Origin: Aggregatilineales bacterium | GTDB taxonomy: Bacteria; Chloroflexota; Anaerolineae; Aggregatilineales; Ch27 | Assembly (NCBI GenBank): GCA_029976005.1 | Contig: JARKOQ010000005.1 | Coordinates: forward strand, 1 to 64,000 | DNA length: 64,000 bases | Direction of reading: 5' to 3' | Shown: positions 50,198 through 60,907 of the stretch, in pieces | Position numbering within the stretch: the stretch's first letter is position 1 | Layout: the number at the start of each line of letters is the position of its first letter | The notes under the pieces: model-generated | What the model was told of the DNA's origin: nothing | Databases searched by the model: none | Seen by the model: only the letters and a program-made list of their open reading frames with translations | Translations under genes and position numbers: made by a program

Positions 50198-51841
50198 ATG
50201 CAAAGCCTGAAGACGACTCACATCTCCTCGGCGGAATGGCGCTGGGTATTTGTGATCGGAGGAATACTGGCGGCGCTGACACTGGTGCCCTATGCGTGGG
50301 CGCTGGCGGCGAATGCAGGCTCGGCCGATTGGCAGTTCATGGGGATTCTGGCGAATCCGCAGGACGGCGCGAGTTACCTGGCTAAGATCGGCCAGGGGAT
50401 GCGCGGCGCATGGCTGCTGCACTTCGCCCATACCCCGGAGCCGCATACGGGTGCGGCCATCCAGCTCTTTTACCTGATGCTGGGCCATCTGGCGCGCCTG
50501 ATTGGGGTCTCCAATCTGGTTATCTTCCACCTGGCGCGCGTGCTGGCGACGCTGTTCATGTTCAGCGCGTTGTACCAGTTCGGGGCGACAGTGTGGACGC
50601 GCCTGCGCCCACGCCGGATGTTCTTCGCGCTGATCGCGCTGGGTTCCGGCCTGGGCTGGCTGGTACTGCTGGCGAATTCCGCCCTGAAGGATGTGCCTGA
50701 TTTCACCGTGCCGGAGGCCTACCCGTTTTACAGCGCCTACGCCAATCCGCATTTTCCCCTGACTATCGGCTGTCTGGCACTGATTGCGGGCATCTACCTG
50801 GGCGTCTTTCGAATCGACAACGACAGCGAGCCTTCGGCGGTCAACGGCGGGTTGGGCGTGCTGCTTCTTACGCTGGTTGTTGCCTTCGTGCTGCCTCAGG
50901 CGCTGATCCCGTTTGGCGGCACGCTGGCGGCTTACGTCTTGCTGCGGGGAATCCGCAGACGTGCCATCTCCGCGTCGGATTTGCGCTGGACCGCCATGTA
51001 CTTCCTGCCAGCGGCATTGATGGGCCTCTACTACTACGTCGTGCTGCACTACAACCCGATCATGGATCGAATCTGGAACGGGCAGGTCGCGGCGGAGAGC
51101 GCCTCACCGCTGCTGGTCCTGACCGGCTACGGGCTGCTGCTCCTGGTGGCGATTCCAGGGCTGGTTCGCGCCTTCATGCGTTTTGAGGCCGATGGCGACC
51201 AGCTCATGCTGATCTGGTTCGTGGTCAACCTGCTGCTGGTTTTTCTGCCCTTCAACCAGCAGCGGCGGTTGATGATTGGTCTGATCATCCCCATTACGTT
51301 CTTTGCGGTGCGGTCGCTGGAAGATTTCTGGCTGAACCGGATTCCGCAGCGGACGCGCGGTCTGGCGCAGGTTCTTCTGATCGTGCTCGTGGCTCCCAGC
51401 AATGTGCTGGCCCTGGGTATTCCCCTGTTCGGTCTGGTCAATCCTGAGGCCGGGCTGAGCCAGCGCCTGATGGTCGAGCGCGGTTACTGGGAGGCCATGA
51501 ACTGGCTGGCGGATAACGGCAAGCCGGACGACGTGGTTCTCGCCGGGCCTAACATTGGCCTGTGGATTCCGGCCTGGAGCAGCAAGCGGGTGGTCTACGG
51601 CCACCCCTGGGAGACACTGGACGCGGATGTCAAGCGCGCCCAGGTGCAGGCCTGGTATTCCGGCGAGAACTGCGATGATCTGCTGGCGCGGTACCACGTG
51701 CGCTACGTCGTGCTTGGCCCGCAGGAGCGGGCGCTGGGCGATGGACTGCCCGGCAGCGACCGGTGTTACGCCGATCTGGCCGCCAGCAGCAGTCGCGTGC
51801 TTGAATTCACGGACGTGTCCCTCTTCGAACTGACCAACTAG
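50198..51841 (+). CDS. Polytopic membrane protein, GT-C glycosyltransferase-like
   Basis: I do not recognise a specific family. The 547-residue protein has about 12 helices up to residue ~420 and a short soluble end (LMVERGYWEAMNWLADNGKPDDVVLAGPNIGLWIPAWSSKRVVYGHPWET) that resembles the tail of GT39/DUF2723-like transferases. The first external loop contains ILANPQDGASYLAKI. It is the first of a run of surface-glycan genes; a strong GAGGACGGCGT precedes its ATG. YfhO-like starts 12 bases after its stop. Confidence 0.6.
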   Translation: MQSLKTTHISSAEWRWVFVIGGILAALTLVPYAWALAANAGSADWQFMGILANPQDGASYLAKIGQGMRGAWLLHFAHTPEPHTGAAIQLFYLMLGHLARLIGVSNLVIFHLARVLATLFMFSALYQFGATVWTRLRPRRMFFALIALGSGLGWLVLLANSALKDVPDFTVPEAYPFYSAYANPHFPLTIGCLALIAGIYLGVFRIDNDSEPSAVNGGLGVLLLTLVVAFVLPQALIPFGGTLAAYVLLRGIRRRAISASDLRWTAMYFLPAALMGLYYYVVLHYNPIMDRIWNGQVAAESASPLLVLTGYGLLLLVAIPGLVRAFMRFEADGDQLMLIWFVVNLLLVFLPFNQQRRLMIGLIIPITFFAVRSLEDFWLNRIPQRTRGLAQVLLIVLVAPSNVLALGIPLFGLVNPEAGLSQRLMVERGYWEAMNWLADNGKPDDVVLAGPNIGLWIPAWSSKRVVYGHPWETLDADVKRAQVQAWYSGENCDDLLARYHVRYVVLGPQERALGDGLPGSDRCYADLAASSSRVLEFTDVSLFELTN

Positions 51842-51852
51842 AGGAGGGGCGG

Positions 51853-53754
51853 ATGGACCGGCCCTGGCTGCGCTGGACTCCCTTTGCCTTGCTGGGCGGC
51901 GTTCTGCTGGCCTGGCTATGGCCGCTGCTGGCCGGCGAGACGCTGTTCTGGGGCCTGCCCACCCTGCAATTCTATCCCTGGCGCGCCTATGCGTTCGATC
52001 AGCTCCGGGCGGGCCAGCTTCCCCTGTGGAACCCCTACAATGGCGGCGGTGCTCCGCTGCTGGCCAACTACCAAACGGCCGTCTTCTATCCTCCGAACTG
52101 GCTGCATCTTGTCCTGCCGCACGTCACCGCCATGAACCTCCTGGCCGTCGGGCACGTGATCTGGGCCGCGGTGGGGATGTGGTTCTTTGCGGGGGCATGG
52201 AAGCTGCCGCCGCTGGGCCGCGGAATCGGCATGCTGGCCTATGGGTTGGGCGGATATCTGGTGGCGCGCCTGGGGTCGTTTCCCACGGCGGCGGCGACCG
52301 CCTGGTTCCCCTGGATGATGTGGGCCTGTCACCGGGTTGTCATGGAGAAGCAAGCTTCCAGCGTGGCATGGCTGGCGCTCGCGACCGGCCTGCTGCTGCT
52401 GGCCGGACATGCCCAGACCGCGTTCTACGTCCTCCTGGCAAGTGGCGCGTACGTGCTCTGGCTGAGCGGCACGCATCATGGTTGGCGCGCGCGGTTCCGG
52501 GTGTGGGCATGGGCGGCCGGGGCGGTCGCCCTGGGGGTGGGGCTGGCGGCGATCCAGCTCGTCCCCACGGCGCAACTGCTGGCCGTGTCCGATCGGGCAT
52601 CGGGACTGGATTACGACTGGACGACGAACTTCAGCTACTCGATTGCGCGCGCCATGACGCTGGCGGCCCCCAATATCTACGGCACGCCGGCGGACGGTTC
52701 CTATGTCACGGAAGGCGCATATTTCGAAGATGCCGCGTACATCGGCCTGCTGCCGCTGGTCGCCGCCTTGTTCGCGGTGATCGGCTGGGTGCGGGCACGC
52801 CGGGGGAAACAGCCGGACGCTCCGGCGGCGCTGCGTGGAGTCCCGTTCTGGGTGGGCATGGCGATCGTCGCCTTTCTGATCGCGCTGGGCAAAAATGGGC
52901 CGGTGTTTCCGCTGCTCTACCGGTTCGTGCCGACCTTCAAGGATTTCCAGGGGCCGGTGCGCTGGCTGATTTTGAGCGTGTTTGGCCTGAGCATCCTGGC
53001 CGGGATCGGTGTGAGCCATGCCTGGAACAAAGGACGATGGACGATTTTCTGGAGCCGGTTGATCGCGGCGGGCGGGCTGGGGATGGCGGCGGTGGCGGCC
53101 CTCGTCGCGCCCCGGTTGCTGCCGGATGACATCCCGGCCCTCCAGGCGATGGTGAGTGGCTTCGTCTCGCTTGGCCTGTGGCTGAGCGGCTGCGCGATCC
53201 TGACGCTGCTCATGCCGGAAGCGGGCGGCCGGTGGCGGTCCGTCTGGCAGGTGCTGGTTCTCGTCTTCGTGGCTGCCGATTTGTTCTGGGCTTCTCGCGG
53301 GCTGAATCCGACCGTCCCGGCCGAGTTCTTCGAGCCGCGCCCGGCCAGCCAGACAGACGAGCTCTTGTACCTGCCGGAAGCCTACGAGGAGCGCCTGAAG
53401 TTCGAGACCTATTTCCTCATGGATGACTACCGGGTCGCGGCGGCGCGCTGGCGCGATCTGCGTGACAGCCTGCTGCCGAACCTGAACATGATCGACGGCG
53501 TGCGCCTGTTCAACAACTTCGACCCGATCGTGACGGAACGCTATGCGCATGCGGTCGGGGAACTGGAAGCGCGCTTCTCCGAGGCCGATCGGGTGGTTGT
53601 GCTCGAAGATGTGCCGGTCGATGTGTCGGAGGAGCCTTTTGGAGCGGACGCGGTCGCGGTGGGGGCGGGTATTTCCCTGGTCGCGCTGCTCCTATGGGGA
53701 GGACTGTGGGTAGGACGTTTGGCCCGTTCGCGCGCCAGCGATAAGCGCGTATAA
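51853..53754 (+). CDS. YfhO-family membrane protein
   Basis: This 633-residue protein with about 12-13 helices has the YfhO features: a first external loop QFYPWRAYAFDQLRAGQLPLWNPYNGGGAPLLANYQTAVFYPPNW and a later QLVPTAQLL segment. YfhO proteins are GT-C-like and take part in glycosylation of lipoteichoic acid or other surface polymers. The last ~110 residues form a soluble domain and one more helix. It follows the preceding membrane protein by 12 bases. Confidence 0.78.
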   Translation: MDRPWLRWTPFALLGGVLLAWLWPLLAGETLFWGLPTLQFYPWRAYAFDQLRAGQLPLWNPYNGGGAPLLANYQTAVFYPPNWLHLVLPHVTAMNLLAVGHVIWAAVGMWFFAGAWKLPPLGRGIGMLAYGLGGYLVARLGSFPTAAATAWFPWMMWACHRVVMEKQASSVAWLALATGLLLLAGHAQTAFYVLLASGAYVLWLSGTHHGWRARFRVWAWAAGAVALGVGLAAIQLVPTAQLLAVSDRASGLDYDWTTNFSYSIARAMTLAAPNIYGTPADGSYVTEGAYFEDAAYIGLLPLVAALFAVIGWVRARRGKQPDAPAALRGVPFWVGMAIVAFLIALGKNGPVFPLLYRFVPTFKDFQGPVRWLILSVFGLSILAGIGVSHAWNKGRWTIFWSRLIAAGGLGMAAVAALVAPRLLPDDIPALQAMVSGFVSLGLWLSGCAILTLLMPEAGGRWRSVWQVLVLVFVAADLFWASRGLNPTVPAEFFEPRPASQTDELLYLPEAYEERLKFETYFLMDDYRVAAARWRDLRDSLLPNLNMIDGVRLFNNFDPIVTERYAHAVGELEARFSEADRVVVLEDVPVDVSEEPFGADAVAVGAGISLVALLLWGGLWVGRLARSRASDKRV

Positions 53755-53755
53755 T
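53750..53755 (+). promoter_or_regulatory. Possible -10 element for the sugar transferase gene
   Basis: TATAAT overlaps the stop codon of the YfhO-like gene, 36 bases before the next ATG. The -35 region is poor. Confidence 0.3.
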
Positions 53756-53790
53756 AGTTGTGGATTCGTGGATGAAATCTAGAGGCTAAC

Positions 53791-55221
<1,431 letters not shown>

Positions 55222-55225
55222 GCCC

Positions 55226-56332
55226 CTAACCGCTGGCGATCGCAAACAGCAGCGAGATGATCCACAGCGTGCTGTAACGCAGCGCGCGAGCCTGATGGCG
55301 CCAGGCGGCGTAGAGCACGAGTCCGATCACCAATCCGACGATGAAGCGCAGCATCCCCAGTGGCTCGCGCCAGGTGCTGAACGGCACGAAGGGGATGACG
55401 GCCGCATTGGCGAGCAGCAGGAAGATGTAGGGATGTCTCTGGCCGTGCAGGAACGCCTCGATCCCCTGCCAGAGGCTCCACAGCGTCGGCAGGATCACCC
55501 CAGGTATGAGTAGCGCCCCCAAAATGATGAAGACGCTCAGGCTGCCTTCGGTGAGAATCCGGACGAAGCCCATGAATGGGATCAGCTCGAAGGGGGTGGC
55601 CATCGCGCCGCCGGAGCCGATGCCAGGGCTGCCGAACTGGAGAGCGAGCGCGATCTGCCACAACGCGAATGGGAGCGCGGCAATCGCCCCCAACAGCACG
55701 CCAGTGCCCCAGCGTCGCTGGGTGAACAGATAGACGACGTAGCCCGCCGCAAAGAGGAGGGTTGTCTCCCTGGTCAGTGCGGCCAGGGCGAGGGCGATTG
55801 CGGCCGCCCATATCCGACCGCGTCTTTCGGCGTCGATAGCGAGCAGCACCAGCGCGTAGGCAAGCGGTTCGGCCAGACTCAGCCGGACGGCCATGAAGAC
55901 CCCGGCAAAGAGGCCGTAAGTCAGCGCGTACCAGGGCGAGATGCCCTCCCGCGCCAGCAGACGCTCCACGAGAAGCGTGCCCCCGGCCAGACTGACCAGG
56001 TTGATCAGCACAAGCGCCCAGGGGATGAGCGCGAGCTGCCCCAGCGCCAGCAGACGGGCCAGGACCGGCAGCAGGATGCGCTGGTAGCGGTACGCGGGGA
56101 CGTCGATCAGCGCCGCCGCGCCGGATGGATCGACGGCGATGAAATACGTGAACTGACCGTCGTAGCCCTCCGTGCCGGCGGGGTCACCTTCGGTGAAGCG
56201 CGTCCCAAGAGTGACGAAGACCCGCGCATCGGCTCCATTGAGAAGGAAAACGGCGATCAGGTAGACCAGACTCAGCAGCAGAACGATGTGCCAGGGCCGG
56301 ATCGCGAGTCGGGGTTGGGTCTGAGAGGGCAT
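55226..56332 (-). CDS. Polytopic membrane protein, possible GT-C transferase
   Basis: This 368-residue protein has about ten helices. The first external loop holds FTEGDPAGTEGYDGQFTYFIAVDP, and RLSLAEPLAYALVLLAI and LALAALTRETTLLFAAGYVVYL follow; this pattern occurs in putative glycopolymer-forming GT-C-like proteins, with the YDGQF acidic residue as candidate catalytic site. The role is inferred from the neighbouring glycan genes. It is on the opposite strand from the rest of the cluster. Confidence 0.55.
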   Translation of the reverse strand: MPSQTQPRLAIRPWHIVLLLSLVYLIAVFLLNGADARVFVTLGTRFTEGDPAGTEGYDGQFTYFIAVDPSGAAALIDVPAYRYQRILLPVLARLLALGQLALIPWALVLINLVSLAGGTLLVERLLAREGISPWYALTYGLFAGVFMAVRLSLAEPLAYALVLLAIDAERRGRIWAAAIALALAALTRETTLLFAAGYVVYLFTQRRWGTGVLLGAIAALPFALWQIALALQFGSPGIGSGGAMATPFELIPFMGFVRILTEGSLSVFIILGALLIPGVILPTLWSLWQGIEAFLHGQRHPYIFLLLANAAVIPFVPFSTWREPLGMLRFIVGLVIGLVLYAAWRHQARALRYSTLWIISLLFAIASG

Positions 56333-56429
56333 GGCTGACCTGTGGAACGCTGGCTCAGGGTGTGTTTATCCGACCTGATTGTAGTATCATGATGACGTTT
56401 TGCAATCGTCCCAACGAACCGAGGATTCG

Positions 56430-58766
56430 ATGGCCGAACGACGGAATTCAGCGCTGCACGCGCTCGTGATCCTGATGGTGCTCTACCTCCTGACCGTGGG
56501 GGGCACGTTCAACGGGCTGGTCAACGGCACGATTGCCCGGACGAGCCTGGTGCTGCTGACCGGGGGAATCGCGGGCTGGCTGATTCTGCGTTGGCGGCGC
56601 GGCTGGCAGTGGGCAGACGTGCCTCTTGAGAAGCCCATGCTGGCTGCGCTGATCGCCGTTGCGATCAGCGTTTTTTTCAACCTGGATGCCGGTCGCAGGC
56701 TCAGTCTTGGGGTGTGGTACTGGACGTTCTACCTGGCGATCTGGCTGCTGCTGAGCGACCTGATCGGGCACGGGATGCCGGTTCGCTGGCTGCTGGACGG
56801 GGTTCTGGCGACGAACGTGCTGGTCGTGCTGGTTGGATTCTGGCAGGAACAGGGCTGGATCACGCACTGGATTCAGGTTACGGGCGCGGGGATTGGCGTG
56901 CCGTTCATTCCGGCGCGGCCCGGCAGCCTGATCGGCAATCCCAACGCGCTGGGCACGTTTCTGGCGGTGGCGATCGTGCTTCAGGTGGGGCGGCTGACCC
57001 AGGCGCGACGCTGGCGCTCTCGTATCGGATGGCTGATTCTCAGCGCGGCTTCGCTGGCCCTGCTGTTCGTGACGCTCTCGCGCGGGGCGTGGCTGGGGCT
57101 GGCGGCGGGACTGGCGGCCTGGGTGCTCTTCCTGATCTGGGGGCGCGGGCTGCTGTCTATCCAGGCGGTGCGCGGCTGGTGGCGCCGACATGGCCTGCGC
57201 TGGCGACTGCTCGTCGCGGGCGGCGGGGCGGCGATTCTGCTGGCAGGAGTGGCGCTGGCTCCCGTGGCCTGGAACGCGATGGACCAGCCCGGCCGATCGG
57301 TATCGCTGCGCCAGGCGATCTGGCAGGCGGCCTGGGATGCCTTCATGCAGCAGCCACTGACCGGAACCGGTCCGTTCACGTTTGGGGGCACGCTGCTGAT
57401 CCGGCAATCCACGCCGCCGGAGACCCCACATTCGCATACTCATAATCTCCCCCTGCAGGTTGCCACCGAGACGGGATTGCCCGGACTGCTGGTTCTGGGC
57501 TGGACGCTGGTCGCGGTCGGGCTAAGCATCTGGCGTTGGATGGCCGCGAAGCCGTCCAGGGCTGCCCTGGCGGAGATGGGGGCGGTGGTCGCGGCTCTGG
57601 TGGCCTTCCTGACCCACCATCTGACCGACGTGACTTCGATGATGCCTTCGATCGCGATCCTGGGGGTGGGGCTGCTGGCGTGTGTGATGGCGCGCCCGGC
57701 GGAGCAGGTTCCGGCGGAGCCAGTCCCGGCGGCCGCCCGACTGTACCGGCTGGGTGTGCCGCTGGTGTGGGCCGGGCTGCTGGTCACCGGATGGGGATCG
57801 CACCTGATTCAGAGCGATTACCTGAATGCCATGCTCCAGGCCATCAATGGGGATTGGGTGGCCGGGGCCGATCGTTTGGACGGCGTGATCGCGCGCGATC
57901 CGATGATGCCGATCTATCCGGCGGGCCAGGCCATGGCCCTGACCATTGCCGCCAATCAGGGTGACGAGAGCGTGCTGCCCAGGGCGGAAGCGGCCTGGGA
58001 GCGGGCGATCGGACTCGAGGATCGGTACGCAGCCTGGTGGGCCAACCTGGCCGCGGTGCGCTGGCAGCGGGGCGATCATCCTGGGGCGATCGAGGCGATG
58101 ACGGCGGCGCTCGAATGCGCTCCCGAGGCCGGCACGCTGTGGCTGAATCTGGGGAACTACCTCGAACTGTCCGGCCGCGCCGGCGAAGCGGCGGAGGCCT
58201 ATCTCCAGGCTTTGGGCTTCAAGCCAGATTGGTACGAGGCTGATTTCTGGGACGGAAGCGTGGTTCGCCGGCAGGCGCGGTCAGCGTTCGCGCAGGAGGG
58301 CGGCGGCTCCGACCGGCTCGCCCTCGTGGTGGAAACCCTGCTGGCGGGCGACGCCGAAAACGCGCGGCGGATGCTTCTCGACTTCCCCGGCCTGAATCAC
58401 GCGTCTCCCGGCGAGCGGGTAACGCTGGCCGTGTTGTACGAGGTTGCTGGCGAGCATGAGCAGGCCGATTTGTGGTTGGATTCGGCCGCGCTTAGCCTTC
58501 AGAACACATACGACCAGGAATGGCTGGCGGTCGGGAAGGCGCTGTTTGGCCTGTGGCGGGGGGGCGAGGACGCGGAAGCCCGGCTGGAAGCGGCTCAGGT
58601 CGCGCTGTATGGCAGCGCGCGGGGGTACACGTTCTATTCGGGGCAGAATCTCTCGTGGGCGCAGTACCTCCGGGATGGGCTTGCCGAGCAGCTTGCCCCG
58701 CAACTGATCGACCTGCCCGCGCGGCCGCTGGCGGCCCGCCTGCTGGACTGGGGACGCGATGACTAG
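56430..58766 (+). CDS. O-antigen ligase-like protein with TPR domain
   Basis: The 778-residue protein has about 12 helices in its first ~460 residues and the Wzy_C/WaaL periplasmic loop with GTGPFTFGG and ETPHSHTHNLPLQVATETGLPGLL; the His-rich loop is the usual active-site region of O-antigen ligases and polymerases. After the membrane part come tetratricopeptide-like repeats (WWANLAAVRWQRGDHPGAIEAMTAALECAPEAGTLWLNLGNYLELSGRAGEAAEAY). It would polymerise or ligate the glycan made by neighbouring enzymes. ATG 56430 is supported by GAGG six bases upstream. Confidence 0.82.
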   Translation: MAERRNSALHALVILMVLYLLTVGGTFNGLVNGTIARTSLVLLTGGIAGWLILRWRRGWQWADVPLEKPMLAALIAVAISVFFNLDAGRRLSLGVWYWTFYLAIWLLLSDLIGHGMPVRWLLDGVLATNVLVVLVGFWQEQGWITHWIQVTGAGIGVPFIPARPGSLIGNPNALGTFLAVAIVLQVGRLTQARRWRSRIGWLILSAASLALLFVTLSRGAWLGLAAGLAAWVLFLIWGRGLLSIQAVRGWWRRHGLRWRLLVAGGGAAILLAGVALAPVAWNAMDQPGRSVSLRQAIWQAAWDAFMQQPLTGTGPFTFGGTLLIRQSTPPETPHSHTHNLPLQVATETGLPGLLVLGWTLVAVGLSIWRWMAAKPSRAALAEMGAVVAALVAFLTHHLTDVTSMMPSIAILGVGLLACVMARPAEQVPAEPVPAAARLYRLGVPLVWAGLLVTGWGSHLIQSDYLNAMLQAINGDWVAGADRLDGVIARDPMMPIYPAGQAMALTIAANQGDESVLPRAEAAWERAIGLEDRYAAWWANLAAVRWQRGDHPGAIEAMTAALECAPEAGTLWLNLGNYLELSGRAGEAAEAYLQALGFKPDWYEADFWDGSVVRRQARSAFAQEGGGSDRLALVVETLLAGDAENARRMLLDFPGLNHASPGERVTLAVLYEVAGEHEQADLWLDSAALSLQNTYDQEWLAVGKALFGLWRGGEDAEARLEAAQVALYGSARGYTFYSGQNLSWAQYLRDGLAEQLAPQLIDLPARPLAARLLDWGRDD

Positions 58767-58816
58767 ATCACTGTGCACAACTCACAATCGGCCTATAGCA
58801 GAACGCCCAATCGCGC

Positions 58817-58822
58817 TATACT
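58817..58822 (+). promoter_or_regulatory. Possible -10 element for the isoaspartyl peptidase gene
   Basis: TATACT lies 58 bases before the ATG, without a good -35. The remainder of the 114-base gap shows nothing else. Confidence 0.3.
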
Positions 58823-58880
58823 TTGCCCCTGATCAGGTGGTCTTTGGTTCGGTCTATATCGATGTCGTGAGGAACACGTG

Positions 58881-59789
58881 ATGTCACTTCCCGCATTGGT
58901 TGTCCACGGCGGTGCTGGAGATATACCTTCCCAGGAACATCCTGAGTACATCGTGGGATGCCGGGCGGCTTTCGAGGCCGGGTGGACGCTTCTGGAGCAA
59001 GGTGCGTCCGCGCTGGATGCCGTCGAGGCCGCCGTTCGCTCGATGGAGGACAACCCCATCTTCGACGCGGGGGTGGGGAGCGTCCTGAACAGCGTGGGTG
59101 AGATTGAGCTGGATGCCATCATCATGGATGGCGCGACGCTGGGTCTGGGGGCTGTCGCAGCGGTGCGCGGCATCGCCAACCCGGTGACGCTGGCCCGGCG
59201 AATCATGGAAAACACCTCCCACAGCGTGCTGGTAGGTAGTGGGGCGCGGCGCTACGCCGAGCAGATCGGACTCCGGTTGTGCAGCCAGGCGGAACTGACC
59301 GTGCCGCGCGAAGTCACTCGCTACCGCGAGCACCAGCAGGCGGCGGAAGCCCAGAAAGACGGGCGGGCCCAGGCCATTTTCGACACGGTGGGGGCGGTTG
59401 CCGTCGACCGGGCGGGCAACGTCGCCGCGGCGACTTCGACGGGGGGAATCGCGTTCAAGCTGCCCGGCCGCGTGGGGGATTCCCCGCTGGTGGGATCGGG
59501 CGCTTATGCCGACAACTGGAGTGGGGCGGCTTCCGCGACGGGGTACGGCGAGCTGATCATGCGGGTGGTACTCAGCAAGGCCGCAACCGATTTTCTGGCG
59601 GCGGGCCTGACGGCCCAGGCGGCGGCCGAGCGGGCCATCCAGGTGCTCCACGAGCGAGTGGGTGGCGAAGGGGGTATCATCGTCGTGGATCGGAATGGCG
59701 GGGTTGGGTTCGCGCACAATACGCCTCACATGGCGGTGGCCCGGCGAACCGCCGACGGCCAGATCGAAGTGCGGATTCGGATTCCCTGA
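58881..59789 (+). CDS. Isoaspartyl peptidase / type 2 L-asparaginase (Ntn hydrolase)
   Basis: This 302-residue precursor would cleave itself before the threonine in NVAAATSTGGIAFKLPGRVGD, giving alpha and beta subunits with Thr as nucleophile. N-terminal LVVHGGAGDI and SMEDNPIFDAGVGSVLN and the DGATLGLGAVAAVRGIANPVTLAR blocks fit the family. It removes isoaspartyl dipeptides or hydrolyses asparagine, thus releasing aspartate. AGGA lies eight bases before the ATG at 58881; the GTG just upstream is an alternative. The next gene starts nine bases after its stop. Confidence 0.92.
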   Translation: MSLPALVVHGGAGDIPSQEHPEYIVGCRAAFEAGWTLLEQGASALDAVEAAVRSMEDNPIFDAGVGSVLNSVGEIELDAIIMDGATLGLGAVAAVRGIANPVTLARRIMENTSHSVLVGSGARRYAEQIGLRLCSQAELTVPREVTRYREHQQAAEAQKDGRAQAIFDTVGAVAVDRAGNVAAATSTGGIAFKLPGRVGDSPLVGSGAYADNWSGAASATGYGELIMRVVLSKAATDFLAAGLTAQAAAERAIQVLHERVGGEGGIIVVDRNGGVGFAHNTPHMAVARRTADGQIEVRIRIP

Positions 59790-59798
59790 GGCAAGCCC

Positions 59799-60266
59799 AT
59801 GGCTCAAGGTGGCTGGTGGCGGCATGTGAGGGCGTGGTGGATTTTCCAGCGTGGGCTGATGCTGCGCTGGCTGGGTCACCGCACCGTTCGGCGCGCCTAC
59901 TACGAGGCGGCATCGGATGCGTTCAGCGCTGCCCTGGCCCTCGCGCCCGATTACGAGGATGTCTACCTCGCGCGCGGGCTGTTGTACTGGCGCGAATTGC
60001 AGCGTCCCGATCTGGCCGTGGCTGATTTTTCCGCGCTGCTCGGCGGGCATGTGGCGCAGGCCGAAGTCTTCTTCTACCGGGCGATGGCCTACCAGGCGCA
60101 GGGGCATTACGCAGCCGCAGCCGAGGATTTGCGCGTGGCCGTGGCGGGCGCGGCGGGTTTTCCCTGGCGGCGCAACGCCGCTCACCAGTTACAGACCATC
60201 GAGGCCATTCTGGAGGACCTCCCACCTCAGCTTGGTCCGCCCTCCTTGCCGTCGGGGCCGGTCTAG
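59799..60266 (+). CDS. Small TPR protein
   Basis: The 155-residue protein contains about three tetratricopeptide-like helical pairs (YYEAASDAFSAALALAPDYEDVYLARGLLYW, LAVADFSALLGGHVAQAEVFFYRAMAYQAQGHYAAAAEDLRVAV). No signal peptide or catalytic motif is seen; it may mediate protein contacts. It is probably co-transcribed with the isoaspartyl peptidase gene. Confidence 0.7.
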   Translation: MAQGGWWRHVRAWWIFQRGLMLRWLGHRTVRRAYYEAASDAFSAALALAPDYEDVYLARGLLYWRELQRPDLAVADFSALLGGHVAQAEVFFYRAMAYQAQGHYAAAAEDLRVAVAGAAGFPWRRNAAHQLQTIEAILEDLPPQLGPPSLPSGPV

Positions 60267-60277
60267 GCCGGCCCGTA

Positions 60278-60286
60278 TGGTATAAT
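60278..60286 (+). promoter_or_regulatory. Extended -10 promoter of rnpB
   Basis: TGGTATAAT has the extended -10 TG and a perfect TATAAT, six bases before the RNA's first paired base. The -35 is weak. Confidence 0.7.
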
Positions 60287-60292
60287 CAGGGT

Positions 60293-60659
60293 GAGCCAAG
60301 TCGATCAGGCGATCGCGGGCCGGGATTCCCGGCACGAGGAAAGTCCGCACTCCACAGGGCACGATGCTGGCTAACAGCCAGGCGGGGCGACCCGACGGCA
60401 GAGTGCAACAGAGAGGTAAATTGCCCCCGGCAGACCGGGGGCGAGGGTGAAACGGTGCGGTAAGAGCGCACCGGCGCTGCTGGTGACAGCAGCGGCCAGG
60501 CAAACCCCATCGGGAGCAAGACCACGCAGGCGCGAGAAGCGGCTCGTTTCGTTTGAGCGCCGGGTGGGTCGCTTGACCCTGATGGCAACATCAGGGCTAG
60601 ATAGATGATTGCCGCCCGGCATGCCGGGTACAGAATGCGGCTTATGATCGGCTTGGCTC
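60293..60659 (+). ncRNA. rnpB: RNase P RNA, bacterial class A
   Basis: The ~367-nt RNA is the catalytic subunit that removes 5' leaders from tRNA precursors. Conserved segments are visible in order: GAGGAAAGTCCGCACTCCAC (CR-I), GGGTGAAACGGTGCGGTAAGAG, CGCACCGG, and the 3' ACAGAATGCGGCTTA (CR-V). The ends GAGCCAAGTCGATC and GATCGGCTTGGCTC pair as helix P1. Short ORFs predicted over it are not genes. Confidence 0.97.
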
Positions 60660-60689
60660 TCTCATAACCGCGCGGGCGAAGAACTGACC

Positions 60690-60726
60690 AGCGGCATGAC
60701 GATACCCATCGTCATGCCGCTTTTTT
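60690..60726 (+). terminator. Intrinsic terminator after rnpB
   Basis: AGCGGCATGACGAT, loop ACCC, ATCGTCATGCCGCT: a perfect 14-bp stem followed by TTTTT, about 30 bases after the mature RNA. Confidence 0.92.
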
Positions 60727-60752
60727 GTGTTTTCGGTGAGCTATGCCCGGAT

Positions 60753-60768
60753 GTTAAGCGCGCTTAAC
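60753..60768. promoter_or_regulatory. Perfect 16-bp palindrome upstream of pstS
   Basis: GTTAAGCGCGCTTAAC is perfectly self-complementary and lies 140 bases before the pstS ATG, after the rnpB terminator. The TTAA half-sites are a candidate for binding by a dimeric regulator of phosphate uptake. No standard Pho box was recognised. Confidence 0.45.
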
Positions 60769-60907
60769 GTGAATGGCGCAGAGATTTAATGGGGTCTTCG
60801 CCAGATTTTCAACAGGTCTGGTTATACCTATATTGGCAGGTTCAGGGGAACGCTGCCATTTGAAACCGAGGCTCATTTTTACGGCTCACTATCGAAGAGG
60901 GAAGGGT

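Noticed and set aside
51916-53550. 544-residue minus-strand ORF
   Set aside because: Antisense to the YfhO-like gene; composition is Arg/Gln/His-rich as expected of a shadow frame.
58884-60185. 433-residue minus-strand ORF
   Set aside because: Antisense to the isoaspartyl peptidase and TPR genes.
60189-60622. Three short minus-strand ORFs
   Set aside because: They overlap RNase P RNA, which is certain from its conserved segments and P1 pairing.
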